Shown here one piece after another: positions 1 to 5,075 of a stretch of DNA of 5,264 nucleotides. The first letter of the stretch is position 1. Each line of letters opens with the position of its first letter. Where the stretch lies: the NCBI GenBank assembly GCA_020723545.1, contig DYIS01000197.1, positions 1-5,264 on the forward strand. Direction: 5' to 3'. Origin of the DNA: Ktedonobacter racemifer. Lineage in GTDB: Bacteria; Chloroflexota; DTOL01; JACQYG01. The notes beneath the pieces are model-generated. The model had not been told where the DNA came from. It did not search any database and saw only the letters and a list, made by a program, of their open reading frames with translations. The translations under genes and the position numbers were made by a program.

Positions 1-1029
1 CTGGCCCTGGCCGCCAGCGCTGTTTACTGGCTCCCTGGGCTGGTGGAAACCAGATACGTGCAGTCGGCCAACCTGGTGGGTGGATTCTACAGCTATCGAA
101 ATCATTTCGTCTATCTGTTCCAGCTCTTCTCGCCCTTCTGGGGATATGGCTACGCCGGCATCGGTCCCAACGATCAAATGCCATTCCAGATCGGCCTGGT
201 GCCGGTGGTATTCGGGCTAGGCGCGGCCGGCGTGTTCTTTACTAATAAAGAACTCAGGCCGTACCTCTGGTTCTTCGTGGCGGCGGCTCTCGTTTACACC
301 CTGGCTATGCTCTCGCTGGCCCAGCCCCTTTGGCAGGCAGGGCAGCGCCTGGCGGTCTTCGTGCAATTTCCGTGGCGTCTTCTCATGGTGGTGACATTCG
401 CTGTTTCACTGACAACGGGGGCGCTGGCACGTTCTCTTACTGGTAAAGAACCCGGCGCGATGAACGCTGGAGTGGCAGCGTTGCTTCTGCTGGCCCTGGC
501 CACAGGCTTTCCCTATAGCACGCCGCAGTACACCGGGGCCAACGTTTCGTTGAAGCACATGATCCAATTTCAACTGGATACCGGAGAGCTTCTGGGCGGT
601 ACCATCTGGGTTTCCCAGAGACCGACCAGTTCGCCGCTGGTGCCATTGTATCTGGAGGAAGGGCCCCTGGTGAAGGCAGCGGCTTTGGACGGGGAAGCCA
701 AGGTTATGGCCGTTAGCCACGGGGCAGTATCGGAGGCCATAGAGGTTTTGGCACCCCGTGGCACATCGGTCTTGTTTTATAACCATTATTTCCCCGGCTG
801 GCGGGGATTCCTGGACGGCCAGGAGATCGCCATAAAGCCGCAAGGCCCCCAGGGACTGATCAGCCTGGAGGTGCCTGCCGGCGAACACCGGGTCGAGATC
901 CGCTTTGGTGACACGGCCGCCCGGACCTTCGGGAAATTGCTGTCGCTATTGAGCTGGGTCATTGCCCTGGTAGCTTTGTTTGGGGCAAAGATTTGGCGTC
1001 TTTCTTTACCAGTAAAGAAAGCCCTGTGA
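1..1029 (+). CDS. C-terminal part of a polytopic membrane protein, YfhO / PTPS-related type (5' end outside window)
   Basis: Frame 1 is open from the first base, so the gene begins upstream; the GTG at 43 is internal (LALAASAVYWLPGLVETRYV reads straight through it). About 342 residues are visible. Counting from the GTG codon, hydrophobic segments lie near residues 50-66, 73-92, 110-129, 141-156 and 300-320. Between the last two is a soluble region with the pattern YFPGWRGFLDG...VPAGEHRVEIRF, followed by a terminal membrane helix. This architecture and motif match the C-terminal part of bacterial YfhO-like and 6-pyruvoyl-tetrahydropterin-synthase-related membrane proteins, which are large and multi-spanning; some YfhO relatives are GT-C-type glycosyltransferases acting on envelope polymers. 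The catalytic N-terminal part is not in the window, so activity cannot be judged. Three copies of an 18-bp palindrome lie in this gene: two encode FFTNKE and SLTGKE in loops between membrane helices, and one supplies the last codons before the TGA. A sugar-gene pair follows, consistent with an envelope role (inference). Confidence 0.8.
   Translation: MALAASAVYWLPGLVETRYVQSANLVGGFYSYRNHFVYLFQLFSPFWGYGYAGIGPNDQMPFQIGLVPVVFGLGAAGVFFTNKELRPYLWFFVAAALVYTLAMLSLAQPLWQAGQRLAVFVQFPWRLLMVVTFAVSLTTGALARSLTGKEPGAMNAGVAALLLLALATGFPYSTPQYTGANVSLKHMIQFQLDTGELLGGTIWVSQRPTSSPLVPLYLEEGPLVKAAALDGEAKVMAVSHGAVSEAIEVLAPRGTSVLFYNHYFPGWRGFLDGQEIAIKPQGPQGLISLEVPAGEHRVEIRFGDTAARTFGKLLSLLSWVIALVALFGAKIWRLSLPVKKAL
235..252. 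repeat. Interspersed palindrome family A, copy 1 (intragenic)
   Basis: TTCTTTACTAATAAAGAA has perfect 7-bp arms (TTCTTTA/TAAAGAA) around CTAA. It lies in frame in the membrane-protein gene and encodes FFTNKE, in a loop between two hydrophobic segments. Its left arm TTCTTTAC is identical in copies 3, 4 and 5. Confidence 0.75.
432..450. repeat. Interspersed palindrome family A, copy 2 (intragenic, one-base insertion)
   Basis: TTCTCTTACTGGTAAAGAA becomes a perfect 8-bp-arm palindrome, TTCTTTAC-TG-GTAAAGAA, if the single C at 436 is treated as an insertion. It is read in the same codon register as copy 1 from the ACT codon onward (T-G-K-E here, T-N-K-E in copy 1). It again lies in a loop between hydrophobic segments of the membrane protein. 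Confidence 0.65.
1000..1021. repeat. Interspersed palindrome family A, copy 3 (end of gene)
   Basis: The core TTCTTTACCAGTAAAGAA (1002-1019) is flanked by CT and AG, giving perfect 10-bp arms around a CA centre. This is the longest and most perfect copy. It encodes part of the C-terminal tail (SLPVKKAL) just after the last membrane helix, in a different frame from copies 1 and 2. It ends six bases before the TGA stop codon. Confidence 0.8.
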
Positions 1030-1054
1030 CATGCGGGCCGGTTAATGCTATAAT
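1026..1054 (+). promoter_or_regulatory. Sigma-70-type promoter with extended -10, for the sugar-gene pair
   Basis: The -35 is GTGACA (1026-1031, five of six to TTGACA), followed by a 17-bp spacer and a consensus TATAAT (1049-1054). TGC directly before the -10 creates an extended -10 element. Transcription should start near 1061, giving a roughly 60-nt leader before the GTG at 1121. The -35 overlaps the TGA stop codon (1027-1029) of the preceding gene and lies just after palindrome copy 3, so the dehydrogenase can be expressed independently of the upstream membrane protein. Confidence 0.72.
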
Positions 1055-1091
1055 GGCGACGGCGGTGGACTTCGGGTTTTCTTCAGGAAAT

Positions 1092-1109
1092 TTCTTTACT
1101 AATGAAGAG
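1092..1109. repeat. Interspersed palindrome family A, copy 4 (5' leader)
   Basis: TTCTTTACTAATGAAGAG matches copy 1 except for A to G at its 13th and 18th bases. Both changes turn A-U pairs into U-G wobbles, so all seven pairs of the RNA hairpin would survive. It lies in the predicted leader between promoter and start codon. Its right end runs into the purine-rich Shine-Dalgarno of the dehydrogenase, so folding could mask part of that site (inference). Confidence 0.65.
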
Positions 1110-1112
1110 GGG
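1107..1112 (+). promoter_or_regulatory. Ribosome binding site deciding the GTG start at 1121
   Basis: GAGGGG lies 8 nt before GTG. The nearer ATG at 1113 is followed after one codon by TAG, so it cannot be the start. The site overlaps the right arm of palindrome copy 4. Confidence 0.6.
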
Positions 1113-1120
1113 ATGCTCTA

Positions 1121-2158
1121 GTGACCAGGGTCTGCGTTATCGGCAGTGGCTACTGGGGGCCGAATCTGGCTCGCAATCTGGACTCGCTGCCGGGAAAGCC
1201 GCTTTACGGGGTTAGCGACCTCCGGGAGGAGCGGCTCGCTTACATAAAACACATCTATCCTCACGTGGCGGTATCCCAGGACTACCGGACCTTTCTGGAC
1301 GATGAGGCGGTCAACGCCGCAGTGATCGCCACCCCGGCCAATTCACATTTCCAGTTGGCCCGGGAATTTCTACTGCGGGGCAAACACACACTGGTGGAGA
1401 AGCCCCTGGCCATGACGGCAGCCCAGTGTCGGGAGTTGATCCACATCGCCCGGCAGAACGACAGGGTCCTCATGGTGGGCCATACGTTTGAGTATAGCCC
1501 GGCGGTGGCCAGGCTCAAGGAAATGGTGCAGAGTGGAGAGCTGGGGGACATCTATTACATCTATTCGAGTCGCCTGAACCTGGGCCAGATCCGGCAAGAC
1601 GTGAACGTGCTTTGGAACCTGGCCCCTCACGATATCTCGATCATCCTCAGCCTCTTGCAGCAGGAGCCAGTGGCGGCCTCGGCGAAGGGGTATTCGTTTC
1701 TCCAGGAAGAAATCGAGGACGTGGTCTTCCTATCCCTGGATTTCCCCGGTGGAACCGGGGCCCACATTCACGTCAGTTGGTTGGACCCGGGCAAGGTCCG
1801 CCGGATGACCGTAGTCGGGAGCAAGAAAATGGTGGTCTACGACGACACTAACTCCGAGGCCCCGCTCCAGATCTACGACAAAGGCGTAACCAGGAATGGC
1901 ATTCCCAGAGATGCGCCCGCTTTCGAGTCCTTTGGCGAATTCCAGTTGCTCCTGCGGGCTGGGGACGTGCACATCCCTAAGATCCCTGCCACCGAGCCAC
2001 TCCGCGATGAGTGCGTGCACTTCATAGATTGCATTGCTAACGGCGCCAGGTGCCGATCCGATGGCCTGGCCGGGCTAAGGGTGGTCAAGGTGCTGGAGGC
2101 AGCGCAACATTCGCTGCGTCACGGCAGCATGGCAGTGGCGGTGCCTAAGGAGGGCTAA
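1121..2158 (+). CDS. Gfo/Idh/MocA-family NAD(P)-dependent sugar oxidoreductase (WlbA/WbpB-like)
   Basis: 345 residues, full length for the family. The N-terminal Rossmann fold opens with a dinucleotide-binding loop (VIGSGYWGPN, residues 6-15), continues with the ATPANSH segment (70-76) and reaches the family signature EKP at 93-95, whose lysine normally takes part in catalysis. The C-terminal half carries the NLAPHD motif with H170-D171, the usual catalytic/substrate-binding pair, in an alpha/beta sheet domain. These enzymes oxidise or reduce a sugar hydroxyl using NAD(P). Beside a DegT aminotransferase, the best guess is a nucleotide-sugar 3-dehydrogenase making a 3-keto-sugar for transamination, as in the WlbA/WbpB branch of UDP-2,3-diamino-sugar acid synthesis. 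The exact substrate cannot be read from sequence; inositol or other sugar dehydrogenases are alternatives. The GTG start is chosen from GAGGGG 8 nt upstream and because the Rossmann motif begins at the correct distance. Cytoplasmic. Confidence 0.9.
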   Translation: MTRVCVIGSGYWGPNLARNLDSLPGKPLYGVSDLREERLAYIKHIYPHVAVSQDYRTFLDDEAVNAAVIATPANSHFQLAREFLLRGKHTLVEKPLAMTAAQCRELIHIARQNDRVLMVGHTFEYSPAVARLKEMVQSGELGDIYYIYSSRLNLGQIRQDVNVLWNLAPHDISIILSLLQQEPVAASAKGYSFLQEEIEDVVFLSLDFPGGTGAHIHVSWLDPGKVRRMTVVGSKKMVVYDDTNSEAPLQIYDKGVTRNGIPRDAPAFESFGEFQLLLRAGDVHIPKIPATEPLRDECVHFIDCIANGARCRSDGLAGLRVVKVLEAAQHSLRHGSMAVAVPKEG

Positions 2159-2190
2159 TGGCAGATAGCAGCCAAAAGCTATCAGCCATT
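2157..2190. repeat. Repeat family B hairpin between dehydrogenase and aminotransferase genes
   Basis: AATGGCAGATAGC (2157-2169) and GCTATCAGCCATT (2178-2190) form a 13-bp stem with one A/A mismatch and an 8-nt loop. It starts inside the TAA stop codon of the dehydrogenase and is followed by a short T run (2189-2192). It could weaken downstream expression or stabilise the upstream message. The wording resembles the element at 3363-3403 (TATCAGCCAT here, CATCAGCCAT there), so it is probably a dispersed repeat and not a dedicated terminator. Confidence 0.65.
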
Positions 2191-2199
2191 TTGATCAGC

Positions 2200-2205
2200 A
2201 AGGAG
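2200..2205 (+). promoter_or_regulatory. Ribosome binding site of the aminotransferase
   Basis: AAGGAG lies 7 nt before the ATG at 2213. This fixes the start and gives the canonical N-terminus IPLVDLKAQY of the family. Confidence 0.75.
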
Positions 2206-2212
2206 CGTTGGA

Positions 2213-3310
2213 ATGACTATACCCCTGGTAGATCTAAAGGCGCAGTACAAGACGATAAAGGAAGAGGTGGACGAAGCGATCCAGAGGGTCATCGACAGCT
2301 CCAGCTTCATTATGGGCGAGGATGTGAGGCTCTTTGAGCAGGAATTTGCCCAGTACATAGGCGCCAAACACGCGGTGGGCGTGGGTTCGGGCACCGACGC
2401 CCTGCACCTGGCTTTGCTGGCCGTGGGCGTTGGCCCTGGTGACGAGGTCATAACCGTCTCCCACACCTTTATTGCCACCGGAGGGGCGGTGACCCAGTGT
2501 GGCGCCAAACCGGTGTTTGTGGATATCGATCCCCGGACCTACAATATAGACGTGACAAAGGTTGAGCGAGCTATAACCTCTCGCACCAAAGCGCTTTTGC
2601 CCGTCCACCTGTATGGGCAGCCGGCGGACATGGACCCTTTGCTCGACCTGGCAGAGAGACACCATCTCCAGGTGATCGAGGACGCCGCTCAGGCCCATGG
2701 GGCGGAGTATAAGGGCCAGAAAACGGGGACTTTTGGCAAGGCGGCGTGCTTCAGCTTCTATCCGGCCAAGAACCTGGGAGCCTACGGGGATGCGGGAATG
2801 GTGGTCACCAACGACGATCAAGTGGCTCAAAAGGTGCGGCTCTGGCGAGATCACGGCCGGGAATCCAAGTACGTGCACCTGGCCGAGGGCTTTGGCAAGC
2901 GCCTGGACACCATCCAGGCCGCCGTGCTCAGGGTGAAGCTCCGGAGACTCCCGGCGTGGAACGCTCAGCGGCGGCGAAACGCGCTTCTCTATACGCAACT
3001 GCTGGGTGGAACCGGCGTGGTGTGTCCCTGCGAGCCCGAATATGCCCGGTCGGTTTACCACCAGTACGTCATTCGGGTGCGCGAGCGCGAAAGAATTCAG
3101 GCCCGACTGAAAGAGGACGGGATCTCCACGGGCGTGCATTACCCCCTACCGCTTCATTTGCAGCCGGCTTACGCACGCCTGGGCTATCAGCCGGGGGATC
3201 TGCCGGCAACAGAGAAGGCAGCGGAGGAGGTCCTGTCACTTCCGATCTATCCGGAGCTAACCCCAGAGCAGATAGAATTCATTGCTTCCCGCGTGAAGGC
3301 ATACTCCTGA
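2213..3310 (+). CDS. DegT/DnrJ/EryC1/StrS-family PLP-dependent sugar aminotransferase
   Basis: 365 residues, normal full length for the family. It begins with the typical PLVDLKAQY. GSGTDAL (58-64) is the cofactor-phosphate loop, DEVITVSHTFIAT (77-89) the next conserved strand, and VHLYGQPADMDP (131-142) a family hallmark. IEDAAQAHGA (155-164) supplies D157, which contacts the PLP ring nitrogen. SFYPAKNLGAYGD (181-193) contains K186, the expected Schiff-base lysine. RLDTIQAAVL (230-239) and GVHYPLPLHLQPAY (307-320) complete the fold. It transfers an amino group, usually from glutamate, to a keto-sugar nucleotide. The adjacent dehydrogenase suggests the substrate is a 3-keto-sugar, as for WlbC/WbpE, but 4-keto acceptors cannot be excluded. 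The 54-bp gap to the dehydrogenase contains no obvious promoter and suggests co-transcription. Palindrome copy 5 begins at the base after its stop codon. Cytoplasmic, dimeric in known members. Confidence 0.93.
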   Translation: MTIPLVDLKAQYKTIKEEVDEAIQRVIDSSSFIMGEDVRLFEQEFAQYIGAKHAVGVGSGTDALHLALLAVGVGPGDEVITVSHTFIATGGAVTQCGAKPVFVDIDPRTYNIDVTKVERAITSRTKALLPVHLYGQPADMDPLLDLAERHHLQVIEDAAQAHGAEYKGQKTGTFGKAACFSFYPAKNLGAYGDAGMVVTNDDQVAQKVRLWRDHGRESKYVHLAEGFGKRLDTIQAAVLRVKLRRLPAWNAQRRRNALLYTQLLGGTGVVCPCEPEYARSVYHQYVIRVRERERIQARLKEDGISTGVHYPLPLHLQPAYARLGYQPGDLPATEKAAEEVLSLPIYPELTPEQIEFIASRVKAYS

Positions 3311-3328
3311 TTCTTTACCGTTAAAGAA
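3311..3328. repeat. Interspersed palindrome family A, copy 5 (directly after a stop codon)
   Basis: TTCTTTACCGTTAAAGAA has perfect 7-bp arms around CCGT and starts at the base immediately after the aminotransferase TGA (3308-3310). The stem is AT-rich and is followed by AAGTTTCC, not a real T run, so a terminator role is unlikely from sequence alone. Confidence 0.75.
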
Positions 3329-3362
3329 AGTTTCCACAAGCCAAAATGACGGTCTACAATTA

Positions 3363-3403
3363 GCTGATGGCAGCTGCTATTGGCCATCAGCCATGCCAAT
3401 AGC
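3363..3403. repeat. Repeat family B: two overlapping, mutually exclusive hairpins
   Basis: GCTGATGGC (3363-3371) pairs perfectly with GCCATCAGC (3383-3391), 9 bp with an 11-nt loop. GCTATTGGC (3376-3384) pairs perfectly with GCCAATAGC (3395-3403), 9 bp with a 10-nt loop. The two helices share bases 3383-3384 and interlock, so they cannot both form in the same simple fold. The segment reads as degenerate 7-nt units (GCTATTG, GCTGATG, GCAATGG on either strand). It lies between converging genes, and no protein gene fits here. Confidence 0.65.
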
Positions 3404-3420
3404 CATTGCCAGGCTCCATG

Positions 3421-3443
3421 GTAAAGGGGGACATTCCCCTTAC
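3421..3443. other. GC-rich hairpin overlapping the stop codon of the P-loop gene
   Basis: GTAA(A)GGGG (3421-3429, one bulged A) pairs with CCCCTTAC (3436-3443) over a 6-nt loop. It sits at the end of the minus-strand operon, and the TAA stop codon (3442-3440) is inside the stem. No T run follows on either strand, so it is not a canonical intrinsic terminator. It may act as a 3'-end stabiliser or as part of a bidirectional termination region (inference). Confidence 0.4.
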
Positions 3444-3781
3444 CCCCGTAGTTTATCCAAAAATCGCCTCGCCCGGCGGAAAACCTTCTCTTCGGTAAGC
3501 CCCTCGGTGTTCAGGTATAGATGGCAGTGAGCCCGAGCATCGGCCAATCGGGCCCGTTGTTCGGCGAGTTGGTCATCTCCCCAGTCAACCCCTTTTCTCC
3601 TCCGAATTGTCACGGGCGACGCGTCGAGGTAAACCAGAACGTCGGGTTCGGTCATGCGCCACATGGCAGGAGCAAAAGAATGCTCCTGAGCGCAGACGTG
3701 GGCCTCGTAGCCACAAGCCGTGAGCCGGTTCGCCAGGGCCGATTTTCCGGAGGCGCAGACGCCAACGATGGCTATTCTCAT
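3440..3781 (-). CDS. Small P-loop NTPase / nucleotide-kinase-like protein
   Basis: 113 residues. A Walker A motif stands at the very N-terminus: GVCASGKS at 7-14, after the short strand MRIAIVG. EPDVLVYLD (45-53) looks like the second strand of a kinase-type P-loop fold and is followed by a basic stretch (TIRRRK, 58-63) where small kinases place their lid arginines. The C-terminal HLYLNTEGLTEEKVFRRARRFL resembles the end of adenylate/guanylate/thymidylate-kinase folds. At 113 residues it is far shorter than typical nucleotide kinases (about 180-220), so the substrate-binding insert is missing or minimal and no substrate can be named. ATG at 3781 lies 4 nt after the phosphatase stop, with GGTGAG overlapping that stop, so translational coupling is likely. 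It could be a regulator or an uncharacterised kinase. I recognise the fold class, not a named gene. Confidence 0.75.
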   Translation of the reverse strand: MRIAIVGVCASGKSALANRLTACGYEAHVCAQEHSFAPAMWRMTEPDVLVYLDASPVTIRRRKGVDWGDDQLAEQRARLADARAHCHLYLNTEGLTEEKVFRRARRFLDKLRG

Positions 3782-3785
3782 TTGC

Positions 3786-4520
3786 TCACCGCCCGTCTCT
3801 GGTCTCCCCCAGCGGAAAGCTGACCAGCAGGCGCCGGACCTCGCCTTTCTCCTCCGTCGGAGCCACTCGCAGGACTAAGACGCTCATGTCGTCGCTAGGG
3901 CGCCCCTGGTCGCGAGCGATGGCGGCGGCCAGGATCGCCTCCGCCAGGCCTTGTGTGTCCAACTGGCTGTTTGCCAACAGGGATCTCACCAGGTTGGTGA
4001 CATCGAACCTTATGCCGAAACGGGCCCCGGCCTCTAAGATGCCATCGGTGAATACGATCACGTGGGTGTCCGGTACGATGGGCACCTCGGTGATAACGGG
4101 TTTTGTCCCAGGGTATACGCCAATGGGCTGGGATTCCTCATCCAGGCAACGAACTCCGGCGGTGCTGGAGAGAATCACCGGGCAATGGCTATTGCGCGAG
4201 AGCACGATGCTCCGGGAGGCCAGATCCACCGAGGCAATATTCAAAGTGGCCGACACCTTGCCCTGGCGGTAGGCGTACAGGAAGTCGTGGGTGCCTCGGG
4301 CGGCAGCTCCATCGCGCACGCCGTCGGCCAATAACCCCACCGCCTTTTTGGCCACCAGGTTGGAGATGGCTTTGGCCGGCCTGCCGTGTCCTTGACCGTC
4401 GGCCAGCACGAACGACAGGCCTCCGTGGGGCCGCTCGATCATCTCCAGCGTGTCACCGCTTTCGCTGGAGGCGTATCGGTGAACCTTGGCCACCGCCACC
4501 TGGATCTCCAACTGCCCCAT
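3786..4520 (-). CDS. Stand-alone SpoIIE/PP2C-type protein phosphatase
   Basis: 244 residues from the ATG at 4520, essentially one PPM/SpoIIE-like catalytic domain with no sensor, receiver or membrane segment. The metal-binding aspartates expected for the family are visible: D41 in VLADGQGHG (38-46), D159 in VIVFTDGILEA (154-164) and D210-D211 in GRPSDDMSVLVLRV (206-219). SRNSHCPVIL (108-117) corresponds to the NAGHxPP segment of SpoIIE/RsbU. Such enzymes remove phosphate from serine/threonine, often on anti-sigma-factor antagonists; no such partner is encoded here, so its target is unknown. The open frame extends to a TTG at 4580, but that codon lies in the U tract of the upstream gene's terminator. 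ATG 4520, with GGAG five bases before it and a natural domain start (GQLEIQVAVAKVHRY), is preferred. It is tightly coupled to the downstream P-loop gene. Confidence 0.85.
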   Translation of the reverse strand: MGQLEIQVAVAKVHRYASSESGDTLEMIERPHGGLSFVLADGQGHGRPAKAISNLVAKKAVGLLADGVRDGAAARGTHDFLYAYRQGKVSATLNIASVDLASRSIVLSRNSHCPVILSSTAGVRCLDEESQPIGVYPGTKPVITEVPIVPDTHVIVFTDGILEAGARFGIRFDVTNLVRSLLANSQLDTQGLAEAILAAAIARDQGRPSDDMSVLVLRVAPTEEKGEVRRLLVSFPLGETRDGR

Positions 4521-4540
4521 GTGCGCTCCAGGGTGCCGTC

Positions 4541-4569
4541 GGGCGCTGCCCTGGTGCCAGGCAACGCCC
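4541..4569. other. Strong GC-rich stem-loop upstream of the phosphatase gene
   Basis: GGGCG (4541-4545) pairs with CGCCC (4565-4569). Inside, TGCC(C)TGG (4547-4554) pairs with CCAGGCA (4557-4563), giving about 12 pairs with one bulge and one mismatch. It lies between the upstream terminator and the phosphatase ATG, about 20 nt before that start. There is no T run, so it is not a standard terminator. It may be a leader hairpin or operator, and no clear promoter is visible in this GC-rich gap. Confidence 0.4.
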
Positions 4570-4578
4570 TCCGCAGCC

Positions 4579-4613
4579 AAAAAATAAGCGAGGATGTCGA
4601 ATCCTCGCTTATT
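4579..4613 (-). terminator. Intrinsic terminator of the DUF4870 gene
   Basis: Read on the minus strand, AATAAGCGAGGAT and ATCCTCGCTTATT form a perfect 13-bp stem with a 5-nt loop (4596-4600). The run of six A on the + strand (4579-4584) makes a minus-strand U tract overlapping the stem base. It starts 33 nt after the TAG stop of the DUF4870 gene. No T run lies on the opposite side, so it works in one direction and separates the DUF4870 transcript from the phosphatase unit. Confidence 0.92.
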
Positions 4614-4646
4614 GGCGAGACCATGGAAATAACGGCCCAGTCCGGA

Positions 4647-5012
4647 CTACACCCATTTCTGGCTCTTCATGAAATCGGTGATAACCGGAATGGTGAAATA
4701 CTGGCCCTGGTAGGCCAGGTACGCGTAGTACAGCGTGATAAGCCAGAGCAAGAACGGGCAGAAGCCACAGAGGGCGCCGATTCCCAACGTGACCGCTCCC
4801 AAAAGTGGGGTGATGACGCAGGAGAGGACGATGATCACCACCCAAAGAACGATGTCGAAGATCAAGGACTGGACGGCGTGGTATTTTTGGAAGGGGCGGT
4901 TCTTACCCTCGGTCAAGAGGATGATCAGGGACACGATGAAAGCGATGGGGTAAGAGAGGGCGGCCAGAAGCTTATCCTGATCTGTGATCTCGCCGGGCAT
5001 GCTTTCCGTCAT
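4647..5012 (-). CDS. Small membrane protein, DUF4870 / Tic20-like family
   Basis: 121 residues. A short polar N-terminus (TESMPGEITDQDKLLAALSY) leads into a first hydrophobic helix at about 18-34. The family-typical loop EGKNRPFQKYHAVQSL (35-50) follows, then hydrophobic helices at about 49-68 and 72-102, the last long enough for one or two passes. The tail YQGQYFTIPVITDF (101-114) is also characteristic. The NRPFQKYHAxQS and YxGxxFxIPxIxDF patterns match DUF4870/Tic20-like proteins, small integral membrane proteins of unknown bacterial function; the plastid relative belongs to a protein-import channel, but no transport role should be assumed here. The ATG at 5012 is supported by a near-perfect Shine-Dalgarno. 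The gene is monocistronic, with its own promoter, a long leader that may be structured, and a strong terminator. Confidence 0.88.
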   Translation of the reverse strand: MTESMPGEITDQDKLLAALSYPIAFIVSLIILLTEGKNRPFQKYHAVQSLIFDIVLWVVIIVLSCVITPLLGAVTLGIGALCGFCPFLLWLITLYYAYLAYQGQYFTIPVITDFMKSQKWV

Positions 5013-5018
5013 TTGAGT

Positions 5019-5028
5019 TCACCTCCTT
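5019..5028 (-). promoter_or_regulatory. Near-perfect Shine-Dalgarno of the DUF4870 gene
   Basis: The minus strand reads AAGGAGGTGA, fully complementary to the usual 16S rRNA 3' tail, with its GGAGG core 9 nt before the ATG at 5012. It is much stronger than the other ribosome binding sites in the window, suggesting high translation unless masked by leader structure. Confidence 0.85.
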
Positions 5029-5075
5029 CCCGTGCCAAATCGCCAACCAGTGCCAGATAGCCAAGAGGACCGCGC

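Noticed and set aside
22..29. GTTTACTGG near the left edge as a half copy of family A
   Set aside because: There is no matching right arm, and the codons encode the ordinary VYWLPG segment of the membrane protein.
2234..3139. Long antisense open frame (301 codons) opposite the aminotransferase
   Set aside because: It is fully contained in a gene with unmistakable family motifs, its translation has no recognisable motif, and no ribosome binding site supports it.
3311..3443. Bidirectional intrinsic terminator between the converging operons
   Set aside because: Several stems exist, but none is followed by a convincing T run on either strand, so they are described as repeats or hairpins instead.
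4521..4580. TTG start at 4580 that would add 20 residues to the phosphatase
   Set aside because: The codon lies in the U tract of the upstream gene's terminator and lacks a Shine-Dalgarno, while ATG 4520 has GGAG five bases before it and fits the domain boundary.
4899..4918. TTCTTACC...GGTCAAGAG as a sixth family A copy
   Set aside because: It lacks the TTCTTTAC arm and the spacing, and encodes the conserved TEGKNR loop of the DUF4870 family, so protein conservation explains it.
4386..5060. 224-codon + strand open frame across the right block
   Set aside because: It runs antisense through the phosphatase start, the terminator, the DUF4870 gene and its Shine-Dalgarno; the minus-strand genes have family motifs and regulatory signals, and this frame has none.
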